Origin: AWTP1-13 sp963840445
Lineage (GTDB): Bacteria > Pseudomonadota > Alphaproteobacteria > Rhizobiales > Hyphomicrobiaceae
Reading direction: 5' to 3'
Length of the DNA stretch: 64,000 nt
Assembly (NCBI GenBank): GCA_963840445.1
Contig: CAWIZC010000033.1
Location: 1 to 64,000, forward strand
Both the position numbers and the translations under genes were made by a program. Below the pieces are notes generated by a model, which was not told the origin of the DNA, did not search any database, and saw nothing but the letters and a program-made list of their open reading frames with translations. How positions within the stretch are numbered: the first letter of the stretch is position 1; every line of letters starts with the position of its first letter. Below, in pieces: positions 25,374-35,094 of the stretch.

Positions 25374-25745
25374 GTGAACAGGAACGCATTTCTCGTGTTT
25401 GCCGCAACTGTCTCGATCATTTACGCAATCGGAAACCTGCTAGTCCCCGCTTGGGTGCACGAGCTCCACGGCCTCACGAGTAGCCCGAGCGCCAGTCTTG
25501 TTTCACGCTTTCTCGGCTCGGCGCTGCTGGGACTGGGTGTCATTGTGTGGATGGCCCGCCATTGTGTGGATTCTGACGCGCTCTCGGCAATCATGCGGGG
25601 CGGTCTGGTGGTTGCGGCTGCCGGGTTTATTGTCAGCGTCCATGCGACAACGGCGGGACTAATGAACTCGATGGGCTGGGTCCTCGTTGTCGTCCAGGGA
25701 CTTCTAGCGCTGGGCTTCGTCTTTTTTGGCTCTGTAAGACGCTAA
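25374..25745 (+). CDS. Small four-helix membrane protein, hypothetical
   Basis: This is a 123-residue integral membrane protein. GTG at 25374 follows GGAGGAA and is preferred to an upstream TTG. Four hydrophobic helices are visible: FLVFAATVSIIYAIGNLLV, SRFLGSALLGLGVIVWMA, MRGGLVVAAAGFIVSVHA and GWVLVVVQGLLALGFVFF. The layout resembles small DUF4345-like membrane proteins, but I cannot confirm the family. It has no close neighbour on its strand. Confidence 0.65.
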   Translation: MNRNAFLVFAATVSIIYAIGNLLVPAWVHELHGLTSSPSASLVSRFLGSALLGLGVIVWMARHCVDSDALSAIMRGGLVVAAAGFIVSVHATTAGLMNSMGWVLVVVQGLLALGFVFFGSVRR

Positions 25746-26073
25746 GCTGTACTCAAATACGGGCCGCCGGGCCATGTCTGGCATAACCCACGACGGCGAC
25801 CTTGTAGGCGAACAGAGAATGAGCCTCGCGGCAGCAACTGCAATGGATGTCCGAAAGAGACTGGCGAAATAATAGGCGACCGTCGAGCAACGCCGGCGCG
25901 AACGATGGCCGAGCGAAGCGGTAGGCCGTTTGAATTATTTTGATTGATCTATCAAAACCGACCCGGGCCAAGGAGGGTCTTAGGGGGCCGACCGCCCGGG
26001 CTACCGGCTTGATGTTCCTTGATTGATTTTCAAAGTCCGGCCGTGACTTAGGCCGCAATACAGTGATGTGCGG
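25746..26073. other. Intergenic stretch without a supported gene
   Basis: These 328 bases lie between two convergent genes. They contain direct and inverted fragments such as TTGATTGATCTATCAA around 25939, but no T-rich hairpin that I would call a terminator and no gene. Confidence 0.35.
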
Positions 26074-28740
26074 CTACTCGTCGAGAATTTTGCGGACCTT
26101 AACCGCGAGATCTTCCAGGCTGAATGGCTTCGTCAAAAGATTGGTGCCTGCGTCGAGCATGCCGTTATGAACAATCGCGTTGCGTGTGTACCCCGTCGTA
26201 TAGAGCACCTTAAGTTTGGGTCGCTTCGCCTGAGAAAGGTCGGCGAGCTGTCGCCCCGACATATCCGGCATGACCACATCCGTGAATAGCAAATGGACCT
26301 CCTGGCCCTCATCGATCATGCGGAGGGCCTGCACCGGTCCCGAGGCCTCGACAACCCCATATCCAAGCTCCTTGAGCGCCTCGACGGAGAGTGCTCGCAC
26401 GCGCTCATCATCCTCGACCACGAGAACCACTTCGCTGTTGAGCCCTCGATGGACGCCGGAAAGGCTCCGCGCCTGCTCGGAGACATCCGCCTCGCCATAG
26501 AACCGAGGCAGATAGACCTTGACGGATGTACCGACGCCGACCTCGGAGTAAATCTTTACGTGCCCGCCAGATTGGCGAACGAACCCGTAGACCTGACTGA
26601 GGCCGAGGCCGGTTCCTTTGCCAACGCCCTTGGTCGTGTAGAAGGGATCGAATGCTTTGGCCATGACTTCAGGCGTCATGCCGCTGCCCGTGTCGGCAAC
26701 CGCGATCATGACATATTGGCCTGGCGGGATTGCGTACTCCCGGGCAAAGGCGTCGTCGACGAACGCGTTCAGGGTTTCGATCGTCAGCCTGCCGCCGCTC
26801 GGCATGGCATCCCGAGCATTGACCGCAAGATTGAGGATGGCGTTTTCAACCTGGGCGGGGTCCGCATTCACCTGCCAGAGTCCCGAAGCAAGCACCGTCT
26901 CCACCTTGATCTGCTCGCCCAGCGTGCGTGTCAGCAGCTCGCTCATGTTGGAGACGAGTTTGTTTGGCATCAGCGGTTCAGGCGCGAGAGGCTGCTGACG
27001 CGAAAATGCGAGGAGGCGTTGCGTCAAGTTTGCTGCACGCTGCGCGCCGTCGATGGCCGCGCCGATGAAACGATCGACGTCCATCTCTCCGCGCTTGAGC
27101 TTGCGCTGCAAGAGATTGAGGCCGCCCATAATGACGGCGAGCATGTTGTTGAAGTCGTGAGCAATGCCGCCAGTAAGGTGCCCCACTGCTTCCATCTTTT
27201 GAATCTGCCGCAGCTGCTCTTCTACCTTGGAGCGGGCATAGACCTCGTCGATCACGCGCTGTTCGAGCGTGCTGTTGAGCGTCTGCAAGGCGGCTTCCGC
27301 GCGTCGGCGTTCGCCAATTTCCCGCTCTGCCGCCTGGTACAGACGCGCGTTGTCGATGGCGGTCGCAGCTTGCCCGGCTATGCCGATCAAAAGCTCTTCG
27401 TGCTCTTCGCCAAATTGACCGAGCTCGCCGTGACCGAAGAACAGACCGCCGATGACCTCTCCAGAACGGGAGGCCACCGGCACCGCGAGATAGCTGCGCA
27501 CCGGCAAGTGTCCCTTGGGCATACCGTAGTGCGGGTCGTTCTTGCCATACCGCGGGTCCTTGAGAATATCATCCGAGCGGACGACGCCGGCGCCTTTGAA
27601 AGTCGGCTCGAAGACGGCCGTATTGCGCGGCATCGGAAACTTGTCGAAACTTTCGCGCGGTACCCCTGCAAGGGCGTAGAGCATGTAGCTTTCGCCCTTG
27701 TCATTGATGACGTTGTAGAAGAATGCTCCAAACTGGGCGCCAACCAGCTCGGTGCAGGCGTCGGTGACGATCTGCACGATCTTGTCGACATCAAGTTCCG
27801 CTGCGATCGCGGCTCCCGTTCTGTTCAAAACACTTAGCTTGTGAGACTCGGCGCGAATAGCATGCTCGGCCGCGTGCTGTTCGGTGACGTCATGCCCTTG
27901 GATAAAGATGCCCGTCGTTGAGCCGTCCTCTGAAGCGATCGGCTGATAGATGAAATCGAGATATCGTCTATCGATCGCGCGGCGGCCGCGATGCTGGAGA
28001 TCGACCGGAACGCGCTGCCCGACGTGGTGCTCACCCGATGCATAGACGCGGTCGAGCAAATCAGCGAAGCTCTGCCCAACCACCTCAGGCAGCGCTTCCG
28101 CCACCGTCTTGCCTAAGACGTCGCGGTGATCAACAAGATCACGATATGCCTCGTTGACCGTTGTGAAACGATGCTGCGGCCCGCTCACCACTGCAATGAA
28201 GCCCGGCGCCTGCTCAAACATGCGCTTGAGGCTTTCGCGTTCAGCATTCAACTCGCGCTCAATACGGACCTTTTCAGTGATCTCGACGACGATCGCCATA
28301 ACGCCAGCCGGCTTGCCTGCTTCATCGAGGAGCGGGGAGTAGTCGAGATTGAGCCAGACCTGTTCAGGCTTGCCGTCGTGTCGGTAGAGAATGAGCGGGA
28401 AGTCGCGGTAGGCGAGCGTCTTTCCGGCAAGGCCTACCTTCATGATGTTGTCGTTGAAGTCGGCGACCTCCGGCCATCCTTCACGCACCTTCGAACCGAA
28501 GAGCCTGGGATGGCGGCCGCCTGCGAAGGTGGAATAGCCGTCGTTGTAAATCATGATCCCGTCCTCGCCCCAGAGCGTCACGATGGGAACGGGCGAACGC
28601 AGGATCAGAGCGAGCGAACTCTTGAGGTTTGCCGGCCACTGCTCAATCGAGCCGAGTGAAGTGGAAGACCAGTCGAAATCAGCGATAATGTCAGCGGCTT
28701 CACCGCCACCAGTCAGAAATGGGTAGTTCTGCTTCTGCAA
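26074..28740 (-). CDS. Hybrid sensor histidine kinase (PAS-PAS-GAF-HK-receiver)
   Basis: This is a cytoplasmic hybrid kinase of about 888 residues. Two PAS domains come first (about 20-150 and 165-290), then a GAF domain (about 300-460), the HisKA dimer region with phosphorylatable His in GGIAHDFNNMLAVI, the ATPase domain with NAILNLAVNARDAMPSGG, DTGSGM and GTGLGLSQVYGF, and a C-terminal receiver with phospho-acceptor Asp in FTDVVMPDMSG and Lys in LLTKPF. There is no membrane segment, so it senses an internal signal, perhaps redox or light via PAS/GAF. I prefer the TTG at 28740 (LQKQNYPFLTGGGE) with AGGA six bases upstream; the frame opens at 28851. No response regulator gene is adjacent; output may go by phosphorelay. 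Confidence 0.92.
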   Translation of the reverse strand: MQKQNYPFLTGGGEAADIIADFDWSSTSLGSIEQWPANLKSSLALILRSPVPIVTLWGEDGIMIYNDGYSTFAGGRHPRLFGSKVREGWPEVADFNDNIMKVGLAGKTLAYRDFPLILYRHDGKPEQVWLNLDYSPLLDEAGKPAGVMAIVVEITEKVRIERELNAERESLKRMFEQAPGFIAVVSGPQHRFTTVNEAYRDLVDHRDVLGKTVAEALPEVVGQSFADLLDRVYASGEHHVGQRVPVDLQHRGRRAIDRRYLDFIYQPIASEDGSTTGIFIQGHDVTEQHAAEHAIRAESHKLSVLNRTGAAIAAELDVDKIVQIVTDACTELVGAQFGAFFYNVINDKGESYMLYALAGVPRESFDKFPMPRNTAVFEPTFKGAGVVRSDDILKDPRYGKNDPHYGMPKGHLPVRSYLAVPVASRSGEVIGGLFFGHGELGQFGEEHEELLIGIAGQAATAIDNARLYQAAEREIGERRRAEAALQTLNSTLEQRVIDEVYARSKVEEQLRQIQKMEAVGHLTGGIAHDFNNMLAVIMGGLNLLQRKLKRGEMDVDRFIGAAIDGAQRAANLTQRLLAFSRQQPLAPEPLMPNKLVSNMSELLTRTLGEQIKVETVLASGLWQVNADPAQVENAILNLAVNARDAMPSGGRLTIETLNAFVDDAFAREYAIPPGQYVMIAVADTGSGMTPEVMAKAFDPFYTTKGVGKGTGLGLSQVYGFVRQSGGHVKIYSEVGVGTSVKVYLPRFYGEADVSEQARSLSGVHRGLNSEVVLVVEDDERVRALSVEALKELGYGVVEASGPVQALRMIDEGQEVHLLFTDVVMPDMSGRQLADLSQAKRPKLKVLYTTGYTRNAIVHNGMLDAGTNLLTKPFSLEDLAVKVRKILDE

Positions 28741-29229
28741 GGAGTTCCTCGGCAAACAGGTCGAATTCTTGCTCGGGTGGGGGGTGTCGGCGGTGTCGGA
28801 ATTAGTCCCCAACTGCCACCCGTTCCTTGCATGAGAACGCGATGGGAGCAACTACCCAAAAACGAAGAATTCCAGACCGCGGCGCGCGCAGAAGAGTTTC
28901 GAGCTAGACCTTAGCAGATCGCTCCCGGCACCGGCTGCCCGGCTAAACGCAGAGCGGAGTATCGGGATTCTGGTCAGAGCACGCTGCCATCACCATCCGA
29001 CCCACCAGAAGGCGAACGCGAGCTAATTTGAGCTAGGTGTGTGGCCCCGCGCTGGCACGCCCTCTGCCAGCATCGCCGGTTCCCCTGGAGTTACGGATCG
29101 TTCAATAAGCCAGAGCTTCTGTTTGGGGGTATCTTGTACGCGCGGCACGCAATCCCGAGATTACCTCAGCAGAATAGGGCGGCGCTTTCCTCGATGCCGC
29201 CCTCCCGGCGAGCGTTCACGTTGGAGACG
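28741..29229. other. Intergenic stretch without a supported gene
   Basis: This contains the promoter region of the leftward histidine kinase. Open frames here are short and Arg/Pro-rich, as expected of chance frames in GC-rich DNA. Confidence 0.4.
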
Positions 29230-29454
29230 ATGCAGGCAGTCCGGAAGATGGCTCAGATTAAGACAGAGACCTTCACCGCCACCTCTGAAGCCGACGCCAG
29301 GGCGAAGGCTGCCGCTTGGAAAGCGGAGCATCCGACCCTAAAGCTCATTGCTGAGCACAAACCAATTGCGGCCGCACCGCTGGGCTCCACCCAACCGGGC
29401 AGGCGGAAGCATCTTGCGAGGCTGGTTTCGATCTCGATCGATTACCAGGACTGA
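29230..29454 (+). CDS. Small hypothetical protein (74 aa)
   Basis: The credible part starts at the ATG at 29230 (MQAVRKMAQIKTETFTATSE) or the next ATG at 29248, and continues ADARAKAAAWKAEHPTLKLI. It is a soluble, charged helix-strand protein with a basic tail (GRRKHLARLVSISIDYQD). The segment TFTATSEADARAKAAAWKAE is reminiscent of domains that process positional increments, but I assign no family. The ribosome binding site is ambiguous. Confidence 0.4.
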   Translation: MQAVRKMAQIKTETFTATSEADARAKAAAWKAEHPTLKLIAEHKPIAAAPLGSTQPGRRKHLARLVSISIDYQD

Positions 29455-29632
29455 TTCCCGTGAGTATGGGGAAAGCCTACGTCACCAGATCCTGCAATCT
29501 AACCGTGCCCCCTGCGCGTGCGATTTCCCGCGCTCGTCGTAGGTCCAGCTCCTAAGTGCGAGCAAAAAGTTTTGGGACCGTCGCCCCGGACATCCTCCTC
29601 ACCGCTGACGTAGCCGTGGTCGCACGCCGAGG

Positions 29633-29930
29633 CTAACAAGCGCTGCCGCCAACTCGACGCGTCCGACCACCTTCATGCCGCGCGCCTCGATGGGCGCTAT
29701 TGCCGATACGCCCTCTCACCTCTTGCTGGGTGAACGGTGAGATCGGCAACTCGGTGATCTGCGTGTTCCATTCCTTGATGCTCTCCGGGGGGGCCAAAGG
29801 CTCTTGTCCTCTGCGGGGTCGAGGAGGTCGGTCTTCCGGAAGGCATAGGAGAACTCTGGCGGCAAATCGGCCTTGTGCATCGCTGCCAGGATCGCAGCTT
29901 CCGTGTCCGACTCGTCTTCCGGCGCAGCCT
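29633..29930 (-). pseudogene. Frameshifted remnant of an unrecognised protein
   Basis: One frame reads EAAILAAMHKADLPPEFSYA then FRKTDLLDPAEDKSLWPP. Near 29798 a run of C residues shifts the frame, after which PPESIKEWNTQITELPISPF then TQQEVRG follows. Both sides look like real protein. The 5' end runs into stops, so the copy is probably truncated as well. No family is recognised. No gene is seen between 29455 and 29632. Confidence 0.35.
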
Positions 29931-30134
29931 TCGTGCAGATAGTGCGTCAGGAGGACAAGCGCGAGCATGGATGAAACCTCGCGCTCGAGGCCCGATCGGC
30001 CGCCAGGGCAGCGACGCTCACCGACATGCGTGTACGATTGAAGTGTGTTGCAACTATGCCGTGTGCTTGCGACCAAGCTGCAATATTCTGTGCTCGGCAG
30101 GAACGATTCGACCTGTCATCAGCGGGGAGCGGTT

Positions 30135-30938
30135 ATGCAATTCAAACTGACGCTAGCGATCATCGCGAGTTTTTTGGCGGCCCCGGCCGTGGCTGCCGAC
30201 AGGCCGTTGCCTGAACAAGCCACGCCGGCCCGAGGTGTCTACGTCGGCGTTTTCGGCGGTGGAGGCTTCGGCACCAGCACTGACGTCAACCAGCTCGGCA
30301 CCGCCTTTTTTACCGAGGCCGAGGGAGGTCCGTTAGCCGTCAATGCGACGGGACGGACCAACAGCGGCGGTGTCGGGTTCGTCGGCGGGCAGGTCGGCTA
30401 TGAATTGTCGTACGGCTCGTTTGTGCAGCCCGCTTTCGAGATCGAAGGTTTTTATCTCAGGAGCGGGACGCGACGCGCGACGGTGGACAGCCCCACTGAC
30501 CGGCTTGATGAGCACACGTTCGACAATACCTTCTCGATACACAACTCCGTCTTTTTGGCCAACATGGTGCTCAGCTTTCCGACGTTGCATCCGGGCATGA
30601 CGCCCTATATCGGCGGCGGCATTGGCGGCGCACGCGTCTCCGTCGACGGTGCGAATTCTCTCCAGACCAACCCGATGGAGGCTGGAATCAACCACTTCAA
30701 CTCCAACCCCAACTCCTCCGTCTGGACCTTCGCGGCACAAGCCAAGGCCGGTGTTCGTGTCGCCCTTGGGCGCAATGCCTACGCGTTCGGCGAGTATCGC
30801 TATCTGTACGTCGGCTCCAGCGATCAGATTTTCGGGCCGACCGTGTATCCCACCCATGCTCCCACCACGGCCTGGACGGTTCGCTTCGACGATACGTCCT
30901 ACCATCTGGCAACCGCCGGCATCGGGTTTAATTTCTAG
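30135..30938 (+). CDS. Outer-membrane beta-barrel protein
   Basis: This is a 267-residue porin-like protein. The ATG at 30135 follows GGGGAG and opens a signal peptide (MQFKLTLAIIASFLAAPAVA, cleavage before ADRP). The mature chain alternates glycine-rich turns with amphipathic strands: GVYVGVFGGGGFG, GGQVGYELSYG, YIGGGIGGARVSV, AGVRVALGRNAYAFGEYRYL and the C-terminal ATAGIGFNF, which ends in the Phe recognised by the BAM machinery. It is an OmpA-like or Omp25-like eight-strand barrel. Function is probably structural or adhesion related. Confidence 0.85.
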   Translation: MQFKLTLAIIASFLAAPAVAADRPLPEQATPARGVYVGVFGGGGFGTSTDVNQLGTAFFTEAEGGPLAVNATGRTNSGGVGFVGGQVGYELSYGSFVQPAFEIEGFYLRSGTRRATVDSPTDRLDEHTFDNTFSIHNSVFLANMVLSFPTLHPGMTPYIGGGIGGARVSVDGANSLQTNPMEAGINHFNSNPNSSVWTFAAQAKAGVRVALGRNAYAFGEYRYLYVGSSDQIFGPTVYPTHAPTTAWTVRFDDTSYHLATAGIGFNF

Positions 30939-31565
30939 TCGGACGCCGTGGACGTGCCGCCGGGACACCGCGTCTCGGCGGCCCGGTCCGCGCGTGCGCC
31001 ATGCGGACGGCGCCTCGGGTAAACTATCCGGCCCCGAGGCGCTTGCTTCGTACCGTTGAGCCTGCAGGCCTGCGCCTTCCTGTTGGCATGCGCGACGCTC
31101 GCGCTGTCTACTGTGTCGGCGCGTCGTGCGGACCGTTGAAGGCGTCGCCGGATGGCCTAGCGTTGAGAGGGCCTATTGGCGCCAGCGGATCAAGATGCAG
31201 TGACGTGCCGACCATTGTCCGCTGCGCGAGCTGTCTTGCGCCGGGCTGTCTGAGGGTTGCGAAGGGGCATCGCGCGGTGGCTGCGGCCTCCCTTGGCTGA
31301 AATGATCCGGGCGCGGCGTACAACAGATCGCAGTTGCCGTAAGGTCCGGATCTGGCTGGCGACGGCGCGTGTTAAACTCACGTTGACCCCGACCAGTGCC
31401 TCCCTCGTCGCTTGGACGGCTCCATCCGCCGCTGGTTAGGAGCGCCTCGACATTAGCGCCCATACACATTTTCAAACAAATATAACGATTTTGTGAACGA
31501 TACGCCTGTTATTGAAGATATTCCTACATATTGTGCTACTTGCCAGGCCCTGCTTTGCTTGTCCT
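30939..31565. other. Intergenic stretch, AT-rich at its right end
   Basis: No gene is supported in these 627 bases. The last 110 bases (about 31445-31530) are markedly AT-rich compared with the surroundings and probably carry the promoter of the acyltransferase gene. A TTG at 31512 could serve as an upstream start of that gene. Confidence 0.4.
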
Positions 31566-32606
31566 ATGGGGGTCCTTCGCTGTTGCCTCGCCCTGTCGGT
31601 GCTGCTCGTCCATGACATGGAAGGGTGGTTCAAACTGATCGACGGGGCTGCCGCCGTTCAATGCTTCTTCCTGATCAGCGGCTTCTACATGGCCCTCGTT
31701 CTGCACGAGCGCTACAGCGACCTGCGTGCGTTCTACTTCAACCGCGCACTCAGGCTGTTTCCGACCTACTGGGCTGTCGTCTTGCTGATCCTGGCGGCGG
31801 CGATGCTGGCCGGCCGGCCAAACTTCATCGAGGCAACGCTGCAGGGCGACCTGACGTGGGATGCGCGAGCCCTGGTGTTCGTGTCCAGCTTCGCCTTGAT
31901 CGGTTCGGACGCGATGCTGTTTGTGCGGCCGACGCAAACAGGTCTCGTCTTCACGGCCGACTTCTGGCGCGAGCCGCCGCAGCTGTTCTGGTTCCATCCG
32001 GTTCCGCCGGCTTGGTCCCTGCCAGTCGAGATGGCCTTCTACGTCCTGGCGCCGTTCCTGGTGCGCAGCCGCTGGCGGCTGCTGGGGATGGTGCTGCTTG
32101 GTTTGGTCGTCCGCATCATTGTGTACATGCTGTTTGGATCGCACGATCCGTGGCTGTATCGCTTCTTTCCGGCCGAGCTTGCCGTGTTTTGCGCTGGCGG
32201 GCTCGCCTATCACTTCTATCGGCGGATTGCGCTGAACGCCGCCGCCAGGAGCATCGGCGTCATCTGCCTGGGTATGCTGATCGCGGCCATGCTCGTGTAT
32301 CCACACCTGCCCCCGACGGCTCGCTATGTGCCGATCAGCGCAGCCGTACTGGCCTCTCTGCCGTTTGTGTTTGCCCTGACGCGCGACTTTGCGGCGGACC
32401 GCTGGATCGGCGAGCTGTCCTACGCGGTCTACCTCCTGCACTTTCCGGTTCTGCAATACGTCTCGGGGACACTATCGGTGGTCGCGTGGACGTTCGCCGG
32501 GGCCATCATTGTGCACCTGACCGTCCAGGCGGCCGCCCAACGCGCCTTCAAGCGAGGGCCCGCGCCAGAACGGCCGCACGGGACCACTGCACCAGCTGTC
32601 GCCTAG
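31566..32606 (+). CDS. Acyltransferase 3 family membrane protein (OafA/NodX type)
   Basis: This is a membrane protein of about 346 residues with some ten hydrophobic helices. It belongs to the acyltransferase 3 family, which O-acetylates or succinylates surface polysaccharides, lipid A or Nod factors. Landmarks are the N-terminal GVLRCCLALSVLLVHDMEGW, which has a His in the catalytic position, FFLISGFYMALVLHERYSD, FYFNRALRLFPTYWAVVLLI with the conserved R-x10-R-like pattern, and late PAWSLPVEMAFYVLAPFLV. The start is uncertain: the ATG at 31566 has no good site, while a TTG at 31512 adds 18 residues. It is alone; polysaccharide export genes lie 18 kb away. Confidence 0.82.
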   Translation: MGVLRCCLALSVLLVHDMEGWFKLIDGAAAVQCFFLISGFYMALVLHERYSDLRAFYFNRALRLFPTYWAVVLLILAAAMLAGRPNFIEATLQGDLTWDARALVFVSSFALIGSDAMLFVRPTQTGLVFTADFWREPPQLFWFHPVPPAWSLPVEMAFYVLAPFLVRSRWRLLGMVLLGLVVRIIVYMLFGSHDPWLYRFFPAELAVFCAGGLAYHFYRRIALNAAARSIGVICLGMLIAAMLVYPHLPPTARYVPISAAVLASLPFVFALTRDFAADRWIGELSYAVYLLHFPVLQYVSGTLSVVAWTFAGAIIVHLTVQAAAQRAFKRGPAPERPHGTTAPAVA

Positions 32607-32679
32607 GTGGACTATCTTTCTGAAAACCGTCATCCATGCTAAGGCCGTCCAGACCTAGCCTTGGAGGATGTCTCCCCAC

Positions 32680-32986
32680 ATGGTTGCCCGCATCTACAAA
32701 CCGGCGAGGACCGCCATGCAGTCGGGACCGGCGCGCACCAAAGAGTGGGTGCTGGAGTATGAGCCTGAGGCGGCTGCGCGAGATCGATCCGCTGATGGGC
32801 TGGACCAGCTCGCGCGACATGAAGCAGCAACTGCTGCTGAGCTTCGACACCAAAGGCGAGGCGGTGGCCTATGCCGAGCGCAACGGCATCCCGTTTCGCG
32901 TCGCCGAGCCGAAGCCGCGTCAGCCCGTGCGCAAGTCCTATTCGGACAACTTCCGCTTCGGTCGCATTGGCTCCTGGACGCATTAG
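32680..32986 (+). pseudogene. NDUFS4-like complex I accessory subunit, frameshifted
   Basis: This is the alphaproteobacterial homologue of mitochondrial NDUFS4 (ETC complex I subunit family, about 100 residues), which associates with NADH:quinone oxidoreductase. The first part is MVARIYKPARTAMQSGPART then KEWVLEYEPEA. After a one-base shift near 32775 the family sequence resumes as REIDPLMGWTSSRDMKQQLL, SFDTKGEAVAYAERNGIPFR and ends KSYSDNFRFGRIGSWTH. Both halves are intact and the joint falls inside a run of GCG repeats, so a sequence or assembly indel is likelier than decay. GGAGG lies 12 bases before the chosen ATG. Confidence 0.8.
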
Positions 32987-33188
32987 CGTCGCAGCGACTG
33001 CCGAGGTGCGGGGTTTGTCGAAACACGGCACTACCGCACTCATCCGCGCTCGGGCTACCTCTAATAATCTGTTGGCAAGCACACACTCAGTGGCCCGTTG
33101 ACTGGCAAGGCCGCTGCGCCGATAGTCCCGCCGTTGCGCACTTTTCCCACCTGATGCGGGGTTAAGCCCATGCGAACTCGACTTGCCG

Positions 33189-34377
33189 ATGGCAAGGCAC
33201 CGGCTCCCGGTCGCGGCACTGGCGGCCGCGCTTGTCGTCATGGCCGCGTGGCTTGGCGCGGCAAGGTCCTGCCCTGGCGCAGACCAGCGGCGAAGTGGTG
33301 GTGAAGTCGCCGCAGGCGATGCTGATGGACGCCGACTCCGGCGCCATCCTGTTCCAGCGCAACGCCGACGAGTTGGTGCCGCCGGCCAGCATGAGCAAGC
33401 TGATGCTGCTCGCCGTGGTGTTCAAGGCGCTCAAGGCCGGGGAGGTCAAGCTCACCGACGAACTGCTGATGAGCGAGAACTCCTGGCGCAAGGGCGGTGC
33501 CCCGTCCAACACCTCGTCGATGTTCGTGCCGGTCGGCACGCGCGAGAAGCTCGAGGAGCTGATCAAGGGCATCATCGTGCAGTCGGGCAACGATGCCGCC
33601 ATGGCGGTAGCGGAGAACGTCGGCGGCTCGGAAAGCGCGTTCGCCCAGCGCATGACGACCGAAGCCCGCCAGCTTGGATTGAAGAAGTCGGTCTTCAAGA
33701 ACTCGACCGGGCTCTATAATCCCGAGCACCTGATGACGGCGCGCGAGCTTGCCATCCTGGCGCGGCACCTCATCAACACCTATCCGGAGTACTATCCGAT
33801 CTTCGGCATGCGGGAGTACCAGTACAAGAAATACAAATTCATCAACCGCAACCCGCTGCTCAACGTCGTCAACGGTGTCGATGGACTGAAGACCGGCTTC
33901 ATCAAGGAATTGGGGCACGGCATCGTGGCGTCGGCCAAGATCGACGACCGGCGGCTGATCGCGGTGGTGATGGGCGCGCAGACCCCGGAAGATCGCAGGG
34001 ATGACGCGCGCCGCCTGATCGAATGGGGCTTCAGGAATTTCTCCGAGGTCAAGCTGTTCAACGCCGGCGAGGTGGTTGGCTATGCGCGGGTTTGGGGCGG
34101 CAATCGCATGTTCGTTCCCCTGACCGGGAACGGCGACGTGCACCTGGTGCTGCCCAAGTTTCCGGCCAACCAGAAGGTCAAGGCGGAAATCGTCTACAAA
34201 TGGCCCTTGAAACCGCCCCTCAAGAAGGGCGACCAGGTGGCGACCTTGCGCATTACCACGTCCTCCGAGGCGACCAGCGAAGCGCCGCTGGTGATCGCCG
34301 AGGACGTGGAAAGAGGCGGAGTGATGCGGCGCGGGCTTGACTCCATCCTGCATTTGGCTACCCGCTGGATCCCGTAA
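33189..34377 (+). CDS. dacC: D-alanyl-D-alanine carboxypeptidase (PBP5/6 family), indel in signal peptide
   Basis: This is a class C low-molecular-weight penicillin-binding protein of about 395 residues that trims the terminal D-Ala of peptidoglycan stem peptides. The SxxK motif is in PPASMSKLMLLAVVFKAL, SxN appears as SGN in IIVQSGNDAAMAVAENVGG, and KTG is in GLKTGFI. The C-terminal domain (GNGDVHLVLPKFPANQKVKA) and a final amphipathic anchor (GLDSILHLATRWIP) are present. The signal peptide (MARHRLPVAALAAALVVMAA) lies in a different frame from the mature protein, so one indel sits near 33262. In rhizobia this gene lies directly upstream of tmk, as here. Confidence 0.9.
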
Positions 34378-34434
34378 GGTATTGGCAACACGGAGTTGTG
34401 GCCGGCGCTTGAGCGGCACTGGCGGGCCTTTGGC

Positions 34435-35094
34435 ATGGCATCGGGCAGGTTCATAACGTTCGAGGGCGGCGAGGGGTCGGGCAAATCCACCCAGGCCAGG
34501 CTGCTGCACGACGGGTTGCGCGCACGCGGCGTCGACGTGCTGTTGACGCGCGAGCCAGGCGGCTCGCCGTTTGCCGAGCTGGTTCGCGAGCTGATCCTGA
34601 ACCCCGCGGTGGCCTCGCATACGCCGCTGTCGGAGGCGCTGCTGTTCTACGCCGCGCGCGCCGATCACCTGCACAAGGCCATCCGTCCGGCGCTGGGCGT
34701 GGGGCGCTGGGTGATCTGCGACCGCTTTTCGGACTCGACGCGCGTCTATCAGTGCGATGCCGGCGGCCTGCCGCTCGACGTGTTCAACACACTGGAGCAG
34801 ATGGTGGTGAGCCTGACGTTTCCGGACCTCACCTTCATCCTCGATGTGCCGGCCGAAGTCGGCTTGAGCCGCGCGGCCACGCGCCGGCTGGCGCAGGCAC
34901 TGTCAGGCGAGGCGCCCGATGCCTTCGAGAAGCGTGACGTGGAATTCCACGAGCGTCTGCGCGAGGGTTATCTGGCCATTGCCAAGGCCGAACCGCATCG
35001 CTGCGTGGTCATCGATGGCACTGCGGCGCCGGATAAGATCTTCGCGCAAGTGTGGGCCCACGTGGAGCGCCGCATGCTGGCGAAGCCGCGCTGA
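34435..35094 (+). CDS. tmk: Thymidylate kinase
   Basis: This is a 219-residue dTMP kinase that makes dTDP for DNA synthesis. It has the P-loop FEGGEGSGKSTQ at the N-terminus, the TREPGGS substrate motif, the DRFSDST segment (DRY-like motif) and a lid with GLSRAATRRLAQAL. The ATG at 34435 directly precedes ASGRFITFEGG; the frame is open 13 codons further but without family sequence. The stop overlaps the holB start (TGATG), giving the classical dacC-tmk-holB-metG order. Confidence 0.95.
   Translation: MASGRFITFEGGEGSGKSTQARLLHDGLRARGVDVLLTREPGGSPFAELVRELILNPAVASHTPLSEALLFYAARADHLHKAIRPALGVGRWVICDRFSDSTRVYQCDAGGLPLDVFNTLEQMVVSLTFPDLTFILDVPAEVGLSRAATRRLAQALSGEAPDAFEKRDVEFHERLREGYLAIAKAEPHRCVVIDGTAAPDKIFAQVWAHVERRMLAKPR

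Noticed and set aside
26293..27837. 514-codon plus-strand frame opposite the histidine kinase
   Set aside because: It mirrors the kinase gene, has no domain and fits a codon-bias shadow.
33238..34674. 478-codon minus-strand frame across dacC and tmk
   Set aside because: It is antisense to two confirmed genes and shows no family sequence.
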